From assembly GCA_022340195.1 (NCBI GenBank), contig JAJDOL010000148.1, positions 1-35,801 on the forward strand: 35,801 nucleotides of DNA. The letters are read 5' to 3'. The notes beneath the pieces are model-generated. The model was not told the origin of the DNA, did no database searches, and saw only the letters and a program-made list of their open reading frames with translations. Below are positions 9,140 through 18,371 of this stretch, one piece after another. The stretch is from Chromatiaceae bacterium. GTDB taxonomy: Bacteria; Pseudomonadota; Gammaproteobacteria; Chromatiales; Chromatiaceae. A program made the position numbers and the translations under genes. How positions within the stretch are numbered: the first letter of the stretch is position 1; the number at the start of each line of letters is the position of its first letter.

Positions 9140-9691
9140 ATGGTAGGCGCCAAATTCGACATTTTCTATGCCGGCGGACTCATAGGGGATGCGGACCCGA
9201 ACGAGGTACGTCGCCATCTGCAGCAGCGTTTCAAGCTATCCGACGAGGCTGCGGCAAGGCTTTTCAGTGGCCGCAAAATCGCCATAAAACTCGGTGTGGA
9301 TACCGCGACCGCATCACGGTACCTCGAGGTATTCCGCGATGCCAAGGCACTGGTAGAGATCAGTCCGGCCGCCACGTCCGAAACCCCGGCAGCGCTCTCC
9401 GAGGAGCGGGAAATTCCACCGGAACCGGCAGGGCAGGCGACGCCGGCTGAAACCGAACCTCAGCAGCCGTCGTATGCGACGGGCGAGCAGCAGAGCAAGG
9501 CCGAGGGACAAGATGAAGATGGCGTCTTCAAATACCAAAATATCGATATCAGCTACCTGAGCCTGGTTCCGGGATGGGACTGGACCCTGGAGGACTGTCA
9601 ACCTCCCCAGGAACCCACCAAGCTGCCGGACATCAGTCACCTGGAGATAGTCGCGCCTGCCTCCGACGGCAACGAGGAGAGCGAAAACTGA
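9140..9691 (+). CDS. Conserved hypothetical protein with N-terminal alpha/beta module and acidic tail
   Basis: I chose the ATG at 9140 (183 residues). An upstream in-frame extension to 9020 has no family-like character, and a CAGGAA lies 12 nt before this ATG. Residues 1-75 form a compact module: KFDIFYAGGLIGDAD, EVRRHLQQRF, AAARLFSGRKIAIKLGVD, ATASRYLEVFRDAKA. I recall this pattern recurring at the N-terminus of diverse gammaproteobacterial membrane and cytosolic proteins, but I cannot name its function. A proline-, glutamine- and glutamate-rich linker follows, then a short conserved-looking tail (YQNIDISYLSLVPGWDWTLE). There is no signal peptide or membrane segment. The gene leads a tight four-gene unit; the next start is 11 bp after its stop. 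A small inverted repeat (ACTTGG/CCAAGT, 9084-9102) lies in its 5' region. Confidence 0.75.
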   Translation: MVGAKFDIFYAGGLIGDADPNEVRRHLQQRFKLSDEAAARLFSGRKIAIKLGVDTATASRYLEVFRDAKALVEISPAATSETPAALSEEREIPPEPAGQATPAETEPQQPSYATGEQQSKAEGQDEDGVFKYQNIDISYLSLVPGWDWTLEDCQPPQEPTKLPDISHLEIVAPASDGNEESEN

Positions 9692-9702
9692 GCGAAGGGC
9701 TC

Positions 9703-10902
9703 GTGAGCCAGGACTTTGATCACATCGTCATCGGTGGCGGCATCAGCGGTCTTGGGATGGCTCACCGAACGGTGAAGCGCGGCGTCTCGACGCTGGTCCT
9801 GGAAGGGACTGACCGGGTGGGTGGTTGCATGAACAGCCGGATCTTTCCCGGTTGCGGAGGCTTTTGGACCGAAGCGGGCAGTCATACCTGCTTCAACAGT
9901 TACGGTCACCTACTCGATATCCTGGCCGATCTGGGGCTCATGGGGCAGCTGATAAGCAAAGGAAAGCTGCGATACCAGCTTTGGCACAATGGTGAGCGCA
10001 AGTCCATCTTCTCCGCCGTTCATCCCCTGGAGCTGGTCTTTTCCCTGCCTCGCCTGTTTATCGGGGGCAAGGCGGGCAAGGGCGTCGCGGAGGTCTATGG
10101 CGCCGGCCTTGGCCGCCGGAACTACCGGGATCTTTTCGGACCAGCTTTCCGGGCGGTCGTCTGCCAGGATGCCGACGACTTTCCCGCCGACCTGCTGTTC
10201 CGCCGCAAGCCCAGGCGCAAGGAAATCGAGCGTAGCTTCACTTTCCCCGGTGGACTGTCCGAGATTCCGCAAGCGATCGTGTGCCGGGATGCCTTGCAGG
10301 TCCGCACTGGGCAGCAGGCATCCAGGGTTGTGCGCGAAGGCGACGGCTTCCTGGTTCGCATGGCGGATGGAAGCGCGTTGAGGAGCTCGCATCTTACCTT
10401 GGCGGTGCCGCCGAATGCCGCCGCCGCCCTAGTGCCGGAAGGGCTCGACGAGCTTCGAGCGCTGGTCGCGGGTGTCGGTATCTCGCAAATCGAGACCGTG
10501 GTTCTCTGCGTGCTCGCCCAGGAGCTGGAACACCTTCCCCCGATGGCGGGCCTGATATCCATAGACGATGCCTTCTACTCCATGGTCTCGCGGGACTACC
10601 TGCCCGACGAGCGCTATCGCGGCTTCGCCTTCCATTTTCGGCGCGGGGAGCTGGAGGCCGGTGCCCAGGTGGAGCGCATCTGCAGGGCGCTCGGAATAGC
10701 CGAAACGCGGATCGCCGGGATCGCCTGGGTTGCAAATAGTCTTCCGGCCTTGCGTGCCGGCCATCAGGACCTGGTACGCAGAATAGACCGATCACTCGCG
10801 GGTGGGCGTTTGGCCGTTACCGGGAACTGGTTTCTCGGCGTGTCCATCGAGGACTGCCTTACTCGCAGTCACCAGGAGTGTGAGCGTTTGTTTCCAGATT
10901 GA
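9703..10902 (+). CDS. FAD-dependent amine oxidase/protoporphyrinogen oxidase-like protein
   Basis: I took the GTG at 9703 as the start (399 residues). The ATG at 9574 would overlap the previous gene by 118 bp and adds no recognisable sequence. The N-terminus has the FAD-binding dinucleotide fold: [16 protein letters not shown] (GxGxxG), an acidic strand end [11 protein letters not shown], and a second Gly pair. The middle holds [15 protein letters not shown], typical of flavin amine oxidase, protoporphyrinogen oxidase and phytoene desaturase-type enzymes. The C-terminus [16 protein letters not shown] is the usual closing FAD contact. Oxidation of an amine or a tetrapyrrole/isoprenoid-like substrate is possible, but the sequence does not decide. 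No signal peptide, so cytosolic. It sits in a unit with CreA and a putative Fe(II) oxygenase. Confidence 0.82.
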   Translation: MSQDFDHIVIGGGISGLGMAHRTVKRGVSTLVLEGTDRVGGCMNSRIFPGCGGFWTEAGSHTCFNSYGHLLDILADLGLMGQLISKGKLRYQLWHNGERKSIFSAVHPLELVFSLPRLFIGGKAGKGVAEVYGAGLGRRNYRDLFGPAFRAVVCQDADDFPADLLFRRKPRRKEIERSFTFPGGLSEIPQAIVCRDALQVRTGQQASRVVREGDGFLVRMADGSALRSSHLTLAVPPNAAAALVPEGLDELRALVAGVGISQIETVVLCVLAQELEHLPPMAGLISIDDAFYSMVSRDYLPDERYRGFAFHFRRGELEAGAQVERICRALGIAETRIAGIAWVANSLPALRAGHQDLVRRIDRSLAGGRLAVTGNWFLGVSIEDCLTRSHQECERLFPD

Positions 10903-10928
10903 TTCAGTTTCAACCGGAGAAGACATCG

Positions 10929-11441
10929 ATGCGTAACATTTTTCCCATCGCCGCCCTGTGCTGCCTTGTCGCTACCGCAGCCGCGGAGGAAATTGGAACC
11001 GTCAGCACCAAGTTCAAGTGGCTCGGCCCCAACGACAAAATCCTGATAGAGGTCTTCGAGGACGAGGCCGTCCCCGGTATCGCCTGCTACCTGAGCCGGG
11101 CAAAAACCGGTGGTATCTCCGGTGCCGTCGGGGTGGCGGAGGACACATCCGATGCCTCCATCGCCTGCCGTCAGATCGGCCCCGTCAGCCTCACGGACGA
11201 GATCCGGAAAGGGAAAGCGGATGGCGAGGAGGTGTTCAAGAAACGGACCTCCTTGATCTTCAAATCCATGCAGGTCGTGCGTTTTTTCGACCCGAGGCGC
11301 AACGTGCTCATCTACCTCGCGTATAGCGACCGCGTCATCGAGGGGTCGCCCAAGAACAGCATCTCGGTCGTTCCGATCCTGCCATGGCCCGGCGCCGGTA
11401 ACGCGGACGGGAAGGAACCCGCGCAAGCGCCGGACTCCTGA
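10929..11441 (+). CDS. creA: CreA family periplasmic protein
   Basis: The ATG at 10929 is preceded by GGAGA with 9-nt spacing, and starts a clear signal peptide ([19 protein letters not shown], cut before EEIG). The mature protein of about 150 residues has the CreA pattern: [83 protein letters not shown] and [20 protein letters not shown]. CreA is a widespread secreted protein of unknown molecular function. The two cysteines of the mature core may form a disulfide. It lies 26 bp after the FAD enzyme gene and 28 bp before the oxygenase gene, so it is probably cotranscribed with both. The C-terminus has a short proline/alanine-rich tail. Confidence 0.9.
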   Translation: MRNIFPIAALCCLVATAAAEEIGTVSTKFKWLGPNDKILIEVFEDEAVPGIACYLSRAKTGGISGAVGVAEDTSDASIACRQIGPVSLTDEIRKGKADGEEVFKKRTSLIFKSMQVVRFFDPRRNVLIYLAYSDRVIEGSPKNSISVVPILPWPGAGNADGKEPAQAPDS

Positions 11442-11469
11442 GAAAGTCGGACGCGAGGGCTCCCGCCGG

Positions 11470-12036
11470 ATGGGGACGAGCGGCGATTGGGCCGGGCTCT
11501 GGACCGCCGCAGCGGTGCACAGCGGCCTCCTGGCCGACGCAGAGAGGATCAACTCCAGTATCCTAATGGCTTTCGCGGCCCTGACTGAAAACGACTTCTC
11601 CCGCCGTACCCATTTCCTGGGCGGTCGCTTCGAGAACCTTTACCTGGATCGCGGCCGAATCGTTGAGCTGCACAGCGTCCTGCGTCAAGCGGAGGTTTGG
11701 GCTCGGGAAATCCTCCGCTGGGGCGCCAAGCCGCTGCGCTGCGGGTTTTGGCTCAACGCCCAGGAACCGGGTCAGTCCACCTCGGAGCACACCCATGACG
11801 AGCTCGACGAGCTTCTCTCGGGCGTTTACTACGTCAGTGTTCCCGAAGGCTCGGGCGATATTGTCTTCCGAGACGGTCCTCTCTCGATGCGGATGCAGCC
11901 CGAAGCGGGCATGTTTCTGTTCTTCCCCCCGAGCCTGAGCCATCGCGTGGAGACCAATCACAGCGATAGCTTGCGACTATCCCTGGCCTTCAATTTCGGG
12001 TCGTTGGAAGAGGATGAGAGCCAGGTTTCGAGCTAA
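11470..12036 (+). CDS. Putative 2-oxoglutarate-Fe(II)-dependent oxygenase
   Basis: The protein has 188 residues with a C-terminal jelly-roll signature like the 2OG-FeII_Oxy_5 family: SEHTHDELDELLSGVYYVSV, PEGSGDIVF, then AGMFLFFPPSLSHRVE and SLRLSLAFNF. The likely iron ligands are the first histidine pair and the distal SLSH histidine, with the arginine of SLRLS holding 2-oxoglutarate. This assignment is by analogy. The family contains uncharacterised hydroxylases. The start at 11470 follows a weak GAGGG; an internal ATG at 11566 is a less likely alternative because the region before it (FSRRTHFLGGRFENLYLD) looks coded. It ends the four-gene unit and converges on a small membrane-protein gene. 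Confidence 0.75.
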   Translation: MGTSGDWAGLWTAAAVHSGLLADAERINSSILMAFAALTENDFSRRTHFLGGRFENLYLDRGRIVELHSVLRQAEVWAREILRWGAKPLRCGFWLNAQEPGQSTSEHTHDELDELLSGVYYVSVPEGSGDIVFRDGPLSMRMQPEAGMFLFFPPSLSHRVETNHSDSLRLSLAFNFGSLEEDESQVSS

Positions 12037-12044
12037 GACGGTCT

Positions 12045-12058
12045 ATGCCGATCGGCAT
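12045..12058. repeat. Perfect 14-bp palindrome between convergent genes
   Basis: ATGCCGATCGGCAT is a perfect palindrome in the 36-bp gap between the stop codons of two convergent genes, followed by TTTCCC on the plus strand. As RNA it would form a 5-bp stem with a GATC loop. It may be a weak terminator, or chance. Confidence 0.4.
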
Positions 12059-12072
12059 TTCCCGCCGATCGC

Positions 12073-12453
12073 CTACGGCCTGGAGCTCAGCTCCATGCGA
12101 TCCACATTGGCCAACGTGATTGGACGCCCGTCCAGTGTCGTGAAGCGGCGGTCTTTCACGTCCGATCGTCGCGCCTCGTAAGTGGTCACGTCGCCGGTGT
12201 TCGCGTTGATGATACGTACCGTCACCACCTCCCTGCCTGCTGCATAGTCCAGGTACAGCCACAGCAGGCTACCCGCTATCATGGCAATGGCCAGTCCGTA
12301 AGCCGTGGCCCTCAGAACAGCCGGCGGCACCAGAGGTGCGGCTGCCCGTATCGGAGCAGCGGTGGTCTGTTCGCGGCCGAGCTGCATTCGGGCGCGGATA
12401 ACGAGATAGGCGCCCAAGATAACCGCGGCTGTCAGGAGAATCTTGCCCAGCAT
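12073..12453 (-). CDS. Small inner-membrane protein of unknown function
   Basis: The ATG at 12453 gives 126 residues. An upstream ATG at 12492 would add 13 residues (MAWASWACYLISS) before the membrane helix; neither has a good ribosome-binding site. Segment 1 (MLGKILLTAAVILGAYLVI) and segment 2 (about residues 50-68, LRATAYGLAIAMIAGSLLWLYL) are hydrophobic helices, separated by a basic and proline/alanine-rich loop. The C-terminal 55 residues are soluble: VTVRIINANTGDVTTYEARR, then DRRFTTLDGRPITLANVDRMEL, which looks like a small beta-rich domain. With two helices the tail and N-terminus should be on the same side. I do not recognise a named family. It is divergent from the ankyrin lipoprotein gene across 135 bp. 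Confidence 0.68.
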   Translation of the reverse strand: MLGKILLTAAVILGAYLVIRARMQLGREQTTAAPIRAAAPLVPPAVLRATAYGLAIAMIAGSLLWLYLDYAAGREVVTVRIINANTGDVTTYEARRSDVKDRRFTTLDGRPITLANVDRMELSSRP

Positions 12454-12588
12454 AGAAGAAATAAGGTAGCACGCCCACGAAGCCCAGGCCATGCGATAGC
12501 GGCATTGCCGTGCGGCTGTTGCGGGGGCCTCACCCCTGGATTTACCATGCGCGATGGAATCTTAGTCCGAGATCGAACACCAGACCCG

Positions 12589-13248
12589 ATGTCCCCCCTC
12601 CACGCTACCCTAGCGCTATCGGCCCTGTTGCTCTGCGCCTGTAGCGAGCCCCCGCAACCGACCATCAACCTTTACCGCGCCATCCACAGCGGGAATCTGG
12701 ACCAAATCAAACGTCATATCTACTGGGGTACGGACATTAACCAGGCGGACCCGCAGGGTGACAAGCCCCTGCATGTCGCGGCCCGGCGCGGACGAGTGAT
12801 CATCGCCCGCGAGCTGCTGAAGAACGGCGCGGATCCGAATGCCGAGAACGTCGGAGGAGAGACCCCGTTACAGGTTGCGCTCGCGGAGGGAAAGACGCAG
12901 CTTGCAGGCGTGCTCTTCGAGGCGGGCGCGATGGATGATACCCAGGAGCTTCTCTTCGCCCTCGCTCGGGCCGGAATAGACGACCGCGACTCCTTGGGGC
13001 TGCTGATCGAGCGGGGAGCGGACGTCGATGCCAAGGACGAGTCGGGCCTGACGCCCCTGCTCATCGCTGTCGGCGACGGTCGGCGGCTGTTGACCAAGCG
13101 CCTGATCGACCTGGGCGCGGGCGTGAACATCCCTGACGATGCCGGGAGGACGCCCCTGTTTATTGCAACCGAAAAGGGTAATCAGCCTATCGTCGACCTG
13201 CTCGAACGCTTCGGTGCCAGGTCCGAACCCGTGAATCCTGCGCAATGA
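12589..13248 (+). CDS. Ankyrin-repeat lipoprotein
   Basis: From the ATG at 12589 the protein has 219 residues; in-frame upstream ATGs at 12547 and 12505 would spoil the signal peptide. The N-terminus MSPLHATLALSALLLCAC followed by SEPP is a lipoprotein signal with an imperfect lipobox (LCAC). Ankyrin repeats follow: GDKPLHVAARRGRVIIAREL, GADPNAENVGGETPLQVALA, GADVDAKDESGLTPLLIAVG and AGVNIPDDAGRTPLFIATEK. These give roughly five to six units, one of them degenerate (around residues 115-145). The protein is probably anchored in the envelope and binds another protein; the partner is not indicated by neighbours. Confidence 0.85.
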   Translation: MSPLHATLALSALLLCACSEPPQPTINLYRAIHSGNLDQIKRHIYWGTDINQADPQGDKPLHVAARRGRVIIARELLKNGADPNAENVGGETPLQVALAEGKTQLAGVLFEAGAMDDTQELLFALARAGIDDRDSLGLLIERGADVDAKDESGLTPLLIAVGDGRRLLTKRLIDLGAGVNIPDDAGRTPLFIATEKGNQPIVDLLERFGARSEPVNPAQ

Positions 13249-13284
13249 CGTGCAATCGAGAAGTTAAATGAGGGGGGATTTGTT

Positions 13285-13569
13285 ATGGCGGAAACCGTAG
13301 ACGAGCTCACGGTCAGCTACAGCGAGGGCGGAAACGAAATCGTGAAGGAGGTAGATAAGGCGATCCTGTCTCGGGGAAGTTGGGCCACTGTCCTCTACCG
13401 CTATCGCGAGTGGGACCGCGCCAAGGAGGATTACGGACCGGAAAAATACAGTATTCGTCGTTATCAGAAGCGCGGTGGTGAATTCCGCCAGCAGTCGAAG
13501 TTCAACATCTCCAGCAAGGCCCAGGCGCAGGCGCTGATCGGTGCCCTGCAGAAGTGGCTCGAGGAGTAG
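13285..13569 (+). CDS. Small conserved hypothetical protein
   Basis: This 94-residue soluble protein starts at an ATG 8 nt after a strong GAGGGGGG. The sequence reads as a compact domain: AETVDELTVSYSEG, ILSRGSWATVLYRYREWD, YGPEKYSIRRYQKRGGEF, RQQSKFNISSKAQAQALIGA and a final LQKWLEE. The pattern of a basic-aromatic strand (KYSIRRYQ) followed by a helix that ends in LxKWL is reminiscent of PC4/YdbC-type ssDNA-binding folds, but that is only a loose resemblance. There are no cysteines, membrane helices or signal. It ends 3 bp from the stop of the convergent DUF2007 gene. Confidence 0.75.
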   Translation: MAETVDELTVSYSEGGNEIVKEVDKAILSRGSWATVLYRYREWDRAKEDYGPEKYSIRRYQKRGGEFRQQSKFNISSKAQAQALIGALQKWLEE

Positions 13570-13572
13570 TCC

Positions 13573-13884
13573 TTACTCGCGCTCGCGACCGCAGTTCCAA
13601 CAGAGGTCGAAGCCCGGCTCCACCGGCTCACCGCAGTTAGGACAAACCCAGGAGGAACCGACTTGCATCTTGGTCCGCTCGAGAAAGCGGGCCAGCAAGG
13701 CTTGCGCCCGAGGCAAGTCATCGTCGTCCGTCACCCACACTGTGGGGTAGATGTCCAGCGGCAGCTCGCCGGCAGCCCCGGAGAGGTAATCGCCCAGAAT
13801 GGCGGCAGAAATTCGGTGTTGATCGAGCAGGTCATGAAGAAACTGGGCCTCGATGCGATCCCGTGCTTGATACAAACGGCGCAT
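13573..13884 (-). CDS. DUF2007 domain protein with C-terminal zinc ribbon
   Basis: The 103-residue protein begins with the DUF2007 pattern: MRRLYQARDRIEAQFLHDLL, then RISAAILGDYLSGAAGELPL, and YPTVWVTDDDDLPRAQALL, typical of putative signal-transducing proteins with a PII-like small fold. The C-terminal 25 residues hold two CxxC knuckles (CPNCGEP and CWNCGRE), a zinc ribbon. The role is unknown. The gene converges with the small hypothetical gene with only 3 bp between stops. It lies downstream of tRNA-Gly on the same strand, 103 bp away, with no clear terminator between, so read-through from the tRNA promoter is possible. No good Shine-Dalgarno is seen. Confidence 0.82.
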   Translation of the reverse strand: MRRLYQARDRIEAQFLHDLLDQHRISAAILGDYLSGAAGELPLDIYPTVWVTDDDDLPRAQALLARFLERTKMQVGSSWVCPNCGEPVEPGFDLCWNCGRERE

Positions 13885-13987
13885 AGCAGTATTTCGCTTG
13901 GTCTCGGGCCGAGGCCGTGCTTACCGGTCCAAACGAATCAGCGGGATCGAGCCTGGTGGGAACACGTCTTGAAGCGGGTAAAGTGAC

Positions 13988-14061
13988 TGGAGCGGGTGAT
14001 GGGAATCGAACCCACGTTAGAAGCTTGGGAAGCTCCTGTTCTACCATTGAACTACACCCGC
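13988..14061 (-). tRNA. glyU: tRNA-Gly (anticodon CCC)
   Basis: The minus strand folds into a full cloverleaf of 74 nt with encoded CCA. The acceptor is GCGGGTG/CACCCGC, the D stem GTTC/GAAC, and the anticodon stem GGAGC/GCTTC around loop TTCCCAA (anticodon CCC). The T stem is GTGGG/CCCAT with loop TTCGATT, and the discriminator is T. It resembles E. coli glyU. The anticodon reads GGG glycine codons, which are frequent in this G+C-rich DNA. Confidence 0.96.
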
Positions 14062-14073
14062 GTGTAGAGCCTG

Positions 14074-14103
14074 AGTATAGGGAGGAGGCCCTAGGCTTGA
14101 CAA
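14074..14103 (-). promoter_or_regulatory. Putative sigma-70 promoter of tRNA-Gly
   Basis: On the minus strand TTGTCA (14098-14103, 5 of 6) and TATACT (14074-14079, 5 of 6) are 18 nt apart. The -10 lies 12 bp upstream of the tRNA 5' end, leaving a short leader as is usual for tRNA genes. Confidence 0.6.
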
Positions 14104-14266
14104 GCCCCCTTTGTCCGCCCCTTTCAACGACTATTGCCTAATCGATGATGGCTGTGTGAAGGGACAGTGTCGTCGACAAGGTCGTGATATGGAGTTGACG
14201 GGTCGGCGCGCGCCCGTGCCGTAAAATTCTCGACCCCACAGGTCCTAATCCCAGCGAGAGTCAGAC

Positions 14267-14467
14267 ATGCAAATCATCCTCAACGGAAACCCGACTGAGA
14301 TCCCGGACGGGACTAACATGGCCGCCCTCATTGAACGGCTGGAGCTGAAGGGCCAGCGACTGGCCGTCGAGGTCAACGAGGAGCTCGTGCCCCGGAGCCG
14401 TTTCGGCGATCAGCGCCTGACAGATAGCGACAGGGTGGAGATTATTCACGCCGTGGGGGGGGGGTGA
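14267..14467 (+). CDS. thiS: Sulfur carrier protein ThiS
   Basis: This is a 66-residue beta-grasp protein, the usual ThiS length. It starts MQIILNGNPTEIPDGTNMAA and ends HAVGGG. The C-terminal Gly-Gly is adenylated by ThiF and converted to the thiocarboxylate that donates sulfur to ThiG in thiazole formation for thiamine. The ATG follows GAGAG with 8-nt spacing. Unusually, thiG does not follow: the next 269 bp hold no gene and the next gene is rpe. The last codons are read from a run of ten G (14455-14464), so a one-base slip would remove the stop and alter the essential C-terminus. No TPP riboswitch is visible upstream. Confidence 0.9.
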   Translation: MQIILNGNPTEIPDGTNMAALIERLELKGQRLAVEVNEELVPRSRFGDQRLTDSDRVEIIHAVGGG

Positions 14468-14736
14468 CCTGGTTTCCTGCGATTGGCGGATATGCCGGTG
14501 CGGTGGCAGCTGGTTGAACATGGCCGAGCTAACGGCTTCGTATGTCGCAGCGCCGATGTGTGGATCCTTTGTACGGACCGGCAACCCCTATACACGTTGG
14601 TTGTCGAAGGGGGTAGGTGCCGCGACAGTGAAAGTGAAAACAGACGCAGTTTCAGGTAAATTAGTAATTCTTAATTTTTTGTACAACACCGGTGATCCTC
14701 CACTGGAGCTGCCGGCACCTAAGGGGAGAGACATCC

Positions 14737-15429
14737 ATGGCAGAAGACCTGATTGCACCTTCGATTCTGTCGGCCGACTTCGCGAAGCTCGGCGAGGAGG
14801 TGGACAATGTCCTGGCCGCCGGCGCCGATATCGTCCATTTCGATGTGATGGACAACCACTATGTTCCGAACCTGACCATCGGGCCGCTGGTCTGTAGTGC
14901 CCTGCGCAAGCACGGCGTCACGGCCCCCATCGATGTTCATCTCATGGTGGACCCGGTGGACCGTATTGTCCCGGACTTCGCCAAGGCAGGCGCCACCTAC
15001 ATTACCTTTCATCCCGAGGCCAGCAATCACATCGACCGTACCCTCCAGCTGATCCGCGGCGAGGGCTGCAAGTCGGGACTGGTGTTCAATCCAGCCACGC
15101 CGTTGAGCTACCTCGACTACGTCATGGACAAAGTCGACATGGTGCTGCTGATGTCCGTGAATCCGGGTTTCGGCGGCCAAAGCTTCATCCCCGCAACCAT
15201 GGACAAGCTCCGCCAGGCGCGCCGAATGATCGACGAGTCGGGATTGGACATCCGTCTCGAGATCGATGGCGGTGTCAAGGCAGACAACATCGCCGAGATC
15301 AAGGCCGCGGGTGCCGACACCTATGTTTCAGGCTCGGGAATATTCGGCAAGGGCAACGACGGGGATCCCCATCGCTACGACACCATCATCCGCCAAATGC
15401 GCGAGGCAATGGCTGCCGTCAGCCGCTAG
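14737..15429 (+). CDS. rpe: Ribulose-phosphate 3-epimerase
   Basis: The 230-residue TIM-barrel enzyme interconverts ribulose 5-phosphate and xylulose 5-phosphate in the pentose phosphate and Calvin cycles. Signatures: [35 protein letters not shown] (catalytic Asp and metal His region), [35 protein letters not shown] and [13 protein letters not shown]. The ATG at 14737 follows AAGGGGAGAG; an in-frame ATG at 14692 lacks such a site. The preceding 269 bp after thiS hold no gene but include an AT-rich block (about 14656-14690) that probably contains the promoter; GTGAAA and TAAATT 17 nt apart are a weak candidate. gph follows 31 bp later. Confidence 0.97.
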   Translation: MAEDLIAPSILSADFAKLGEEVDNVLAAGADIVHFDVMDNHYVPNLTIGPLVCSALRKHGVTAPIDVHLMVDPVDRIVPDFAKAGATYITFHPEASNHIDRTLQLIRGEGCKSGLVFNPATPLSYLDYVMDKVDMVLLMSVNPGFGGQSFIPATMDKLRQARRMIDESGLDIRLEIDGGVKADNIAEIKAAGADTYVSGSGIFGKGNDGDPHRYDTIIRQMREAMAAVSR

Positions 15430-15460
15430 GAGATCAAGCAACGTTCGGGGGGCTTGCAGC

Positions 15461-16135
15461 ATGAATCGGCCGGAGATGATCCTCATTGACGTGGACGGTA
15501 CGCTCGTGGACAGCGTGCCGGACTTGGCCTTCTGCGTTGATGTCATGATGGAGCGGCTTGGCCGCACGCCACACGGGGAGGCCGCGGTTCGTAACTGGGT
15601 CGGCAACGGCGTCGAGCGCCTGGTGCGCCGCGCGCTGATCGGGCAGCTCGATGGGGAGCCCGACGAGGCTGACTTCGAGCGTGCGCTCCCGATCTTTCTC
15701 GAGCTCTATCGAGAGAACACATCCGGCCGCTCTTTCCTCTATCCGGGTATCCGCGAGGGGCTCGATTACCTCGAGGGTGCCGGGTATGCGTTGGGCTGCG
15801 TTACCAACAAGGCGGCCCAGTTCACCGAGCCCCTACTGCGCGATCTGGGCGTGCATCACTACTTCGGCATTGTTATCAGCGGCGATACTTTGCCGCGCAA
15901 GAAGCCCGATCCGCTGCCCCTGCTGCACGCGGCGGAGTATTTCGGCGTCGATCCCGGCGACGCGCTGATGGTTGGGGATTCGGTGAGCGATGTGACGGCG
16001 GCGCGGGCGGCCGGTTTTGGCATCATCTGTATGAGCTACGGGTACAACCACGGTGTCGACATCCGTGACGCCAATCCGGATGCCGTGATCGATTCCTTGA
16101 CCGAGATCCGAGGCCTGCTGGAGCGGGCGGCCTGA
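15461..16135 (+). CDS. gph: Phosphoglycolate phosphatase
   Basis: This 224-residue HAD-superfamily hydrolase removes phosphate from 2-phosphoglycolate, a by-product of DNA end repair and of RuBisCO oxygenation. Motif I is LIDVDGTLVDS (nucleophile first Asp), motif II is in CVTNKAAQF, motif III lysine is in PRKKPDPLPLL, and motif IV is MVGDSVSDVTAARAAG. The alpha-helical cap (RNWVGNGVERLVRRAL) matches the Gph subgroup. The ATG at 15461 follows a G-rich site (CGGGGGG). The neighbour order rpe-gph-trpE is common in gammaproteobacteria. There is a 134-bp gap to trpE. Confidence 0.95.
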   Translation: MNRPEMILIDVDGTLVDSVPDLAFCVDVMMERLGRTPHGEAAVRNWVGNGVERLVRRALIGQLDGEPDEADFERALPIFLELYRENTSGRSFLYPGIREGLDYLEGAGYALGCVTNKAAQFTEPLLRDLGVHHYFGIVISGDTLPRKKPDPLPLLHAAEYFGVDPGDALMVGDSVSDVTAARAAGFGIICMSYGYNHGVDIRDANPDAVIDSLTEIRGLLERAA

Positions 16136-16269
16136 TTTAACCAAGGCGCGGAGCCTGTGACATGATTCCTCCAGGTCTTTTGAGATTCGGGAAACGCATC
16201 GGGTGTCGATGGCGGCGCTGACGCGTCAATCGTCAACCCTCTGCCTTTCGCAAGTCTCGGAGATCTCCA

Positions 16270-17769
<1,500 letters not shown>

Positions 17770-17771
17770 TC

Positions 17772-18353
17772 ATGCTGCTGATGATCGACAACTATGACTC
17801 CTTCACCTTCAACCTGGTCCAGTATCTGGGCGAGCTCGGCGTGGACGTGCAGGTCTTCCGCAATGATGGTATCAGTCTGAATGAGGTCGCTGAGCTCGCG
17901 CCCTCGCACATTGTCGTCTCTCCCGGACCCTGCACTCCCAACGAGGCCGGTATCTCGGTGCCCTTGATCAGGGAGTTTGCGGGGCGCATTCCCATTCTCG
18001 GGGTGTGCCTCGGCCATCAATCGATTGGCCAGGCCTTCGGCGGCAGGGTCGTCAAGGCGCGGGAGGTGATGCACGGCAAGACCTCGCCCATCTACCATGG
18101 GGGCCTGGGCGTCTTCGCCGGTCTCAGGATGCCCTTTCAGGCGACACGCTATCACTCCTTGGTGGTCGAGGAGGCCAGCCTCCCGGAGTCTCTGGAGGTT
18201 ACGGCCTGGACTCAGCGAGCGGACGGGGTGCGGGACGAAATTATGGGTGTCCGCCACAGGAAGTATCCGGTTCAGGGGGTGCAGTTTCACCCGGAGTCCA
18301 TCCTCACGCGTCAGGGTCACGATCTGCTGCGCAACTTCATCGAAGGCAAGTAG
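17772..18353 (+). CDS. trpG: Anthranilate synthase component II (glutamine amidotransferase)
   Basis: This 193-residue class I glutamine amidotransferase releases ammonia from glutamine for TrpE. The catalytic triad is visible: Cys79 in GVCLGHQ, His173 and Glu175 in FHPES. Other signatures are [30 protein letters not shown] and HGKTSPIYH. The start at 17772 is 2 bp after the trpE stop, with GGAG (17761-17764) inside the trpE end as ribosome-binding site. In many proteobacteria the same protein also serves aminodeoxychorismate synthase (PabA role), which sequence alone cannot settle. Confidence 0.97.
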   Translation: MLLMIDNYDSFTFNLVQYLGELGVDVQVFRNDGISLNEVAELAPSHIVVSPGPCTPNEAGISVPLIREFAGRIPILGVCLGHQSIGQAFGGRVVKAREVMHGKTSPIYHGGLGVFAGLRMPFQATRYHSLVVEEASLPESLEVTAWTQRADGVRDEIMGVRHRKYPVQGVQFHPESILTRQGHDLLRNFIEGK

Positions 18354-18371
18354 GATCACAGGAGGAAACAG

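Noticed and set aside
14195-14227. TTGACG and TAAAAT upstream of thiS as a promoter
   Set aside because: The hexamers are good but 21 nt apart, too far for a standard sigma-70 promoter.
14062-14266. Possible TPP riboswitch upstream of thiS
   Set aside because: The conserved CTGAGA and TGAACCTGATC-type elements are absent.
14514-14897. Open frame between thiS and rpe running into rpe
   Set aside because: It overlaps the certain rpe start, has no similarity I recognise, and lacks a ribosome-binding site.
16162-16221. Short frame upstream of trpE that could be a trp leader peptide
   Set aside because: It has 19 codons with a single Trp and no competing hairpins or terminator, so attenuation is not supported.
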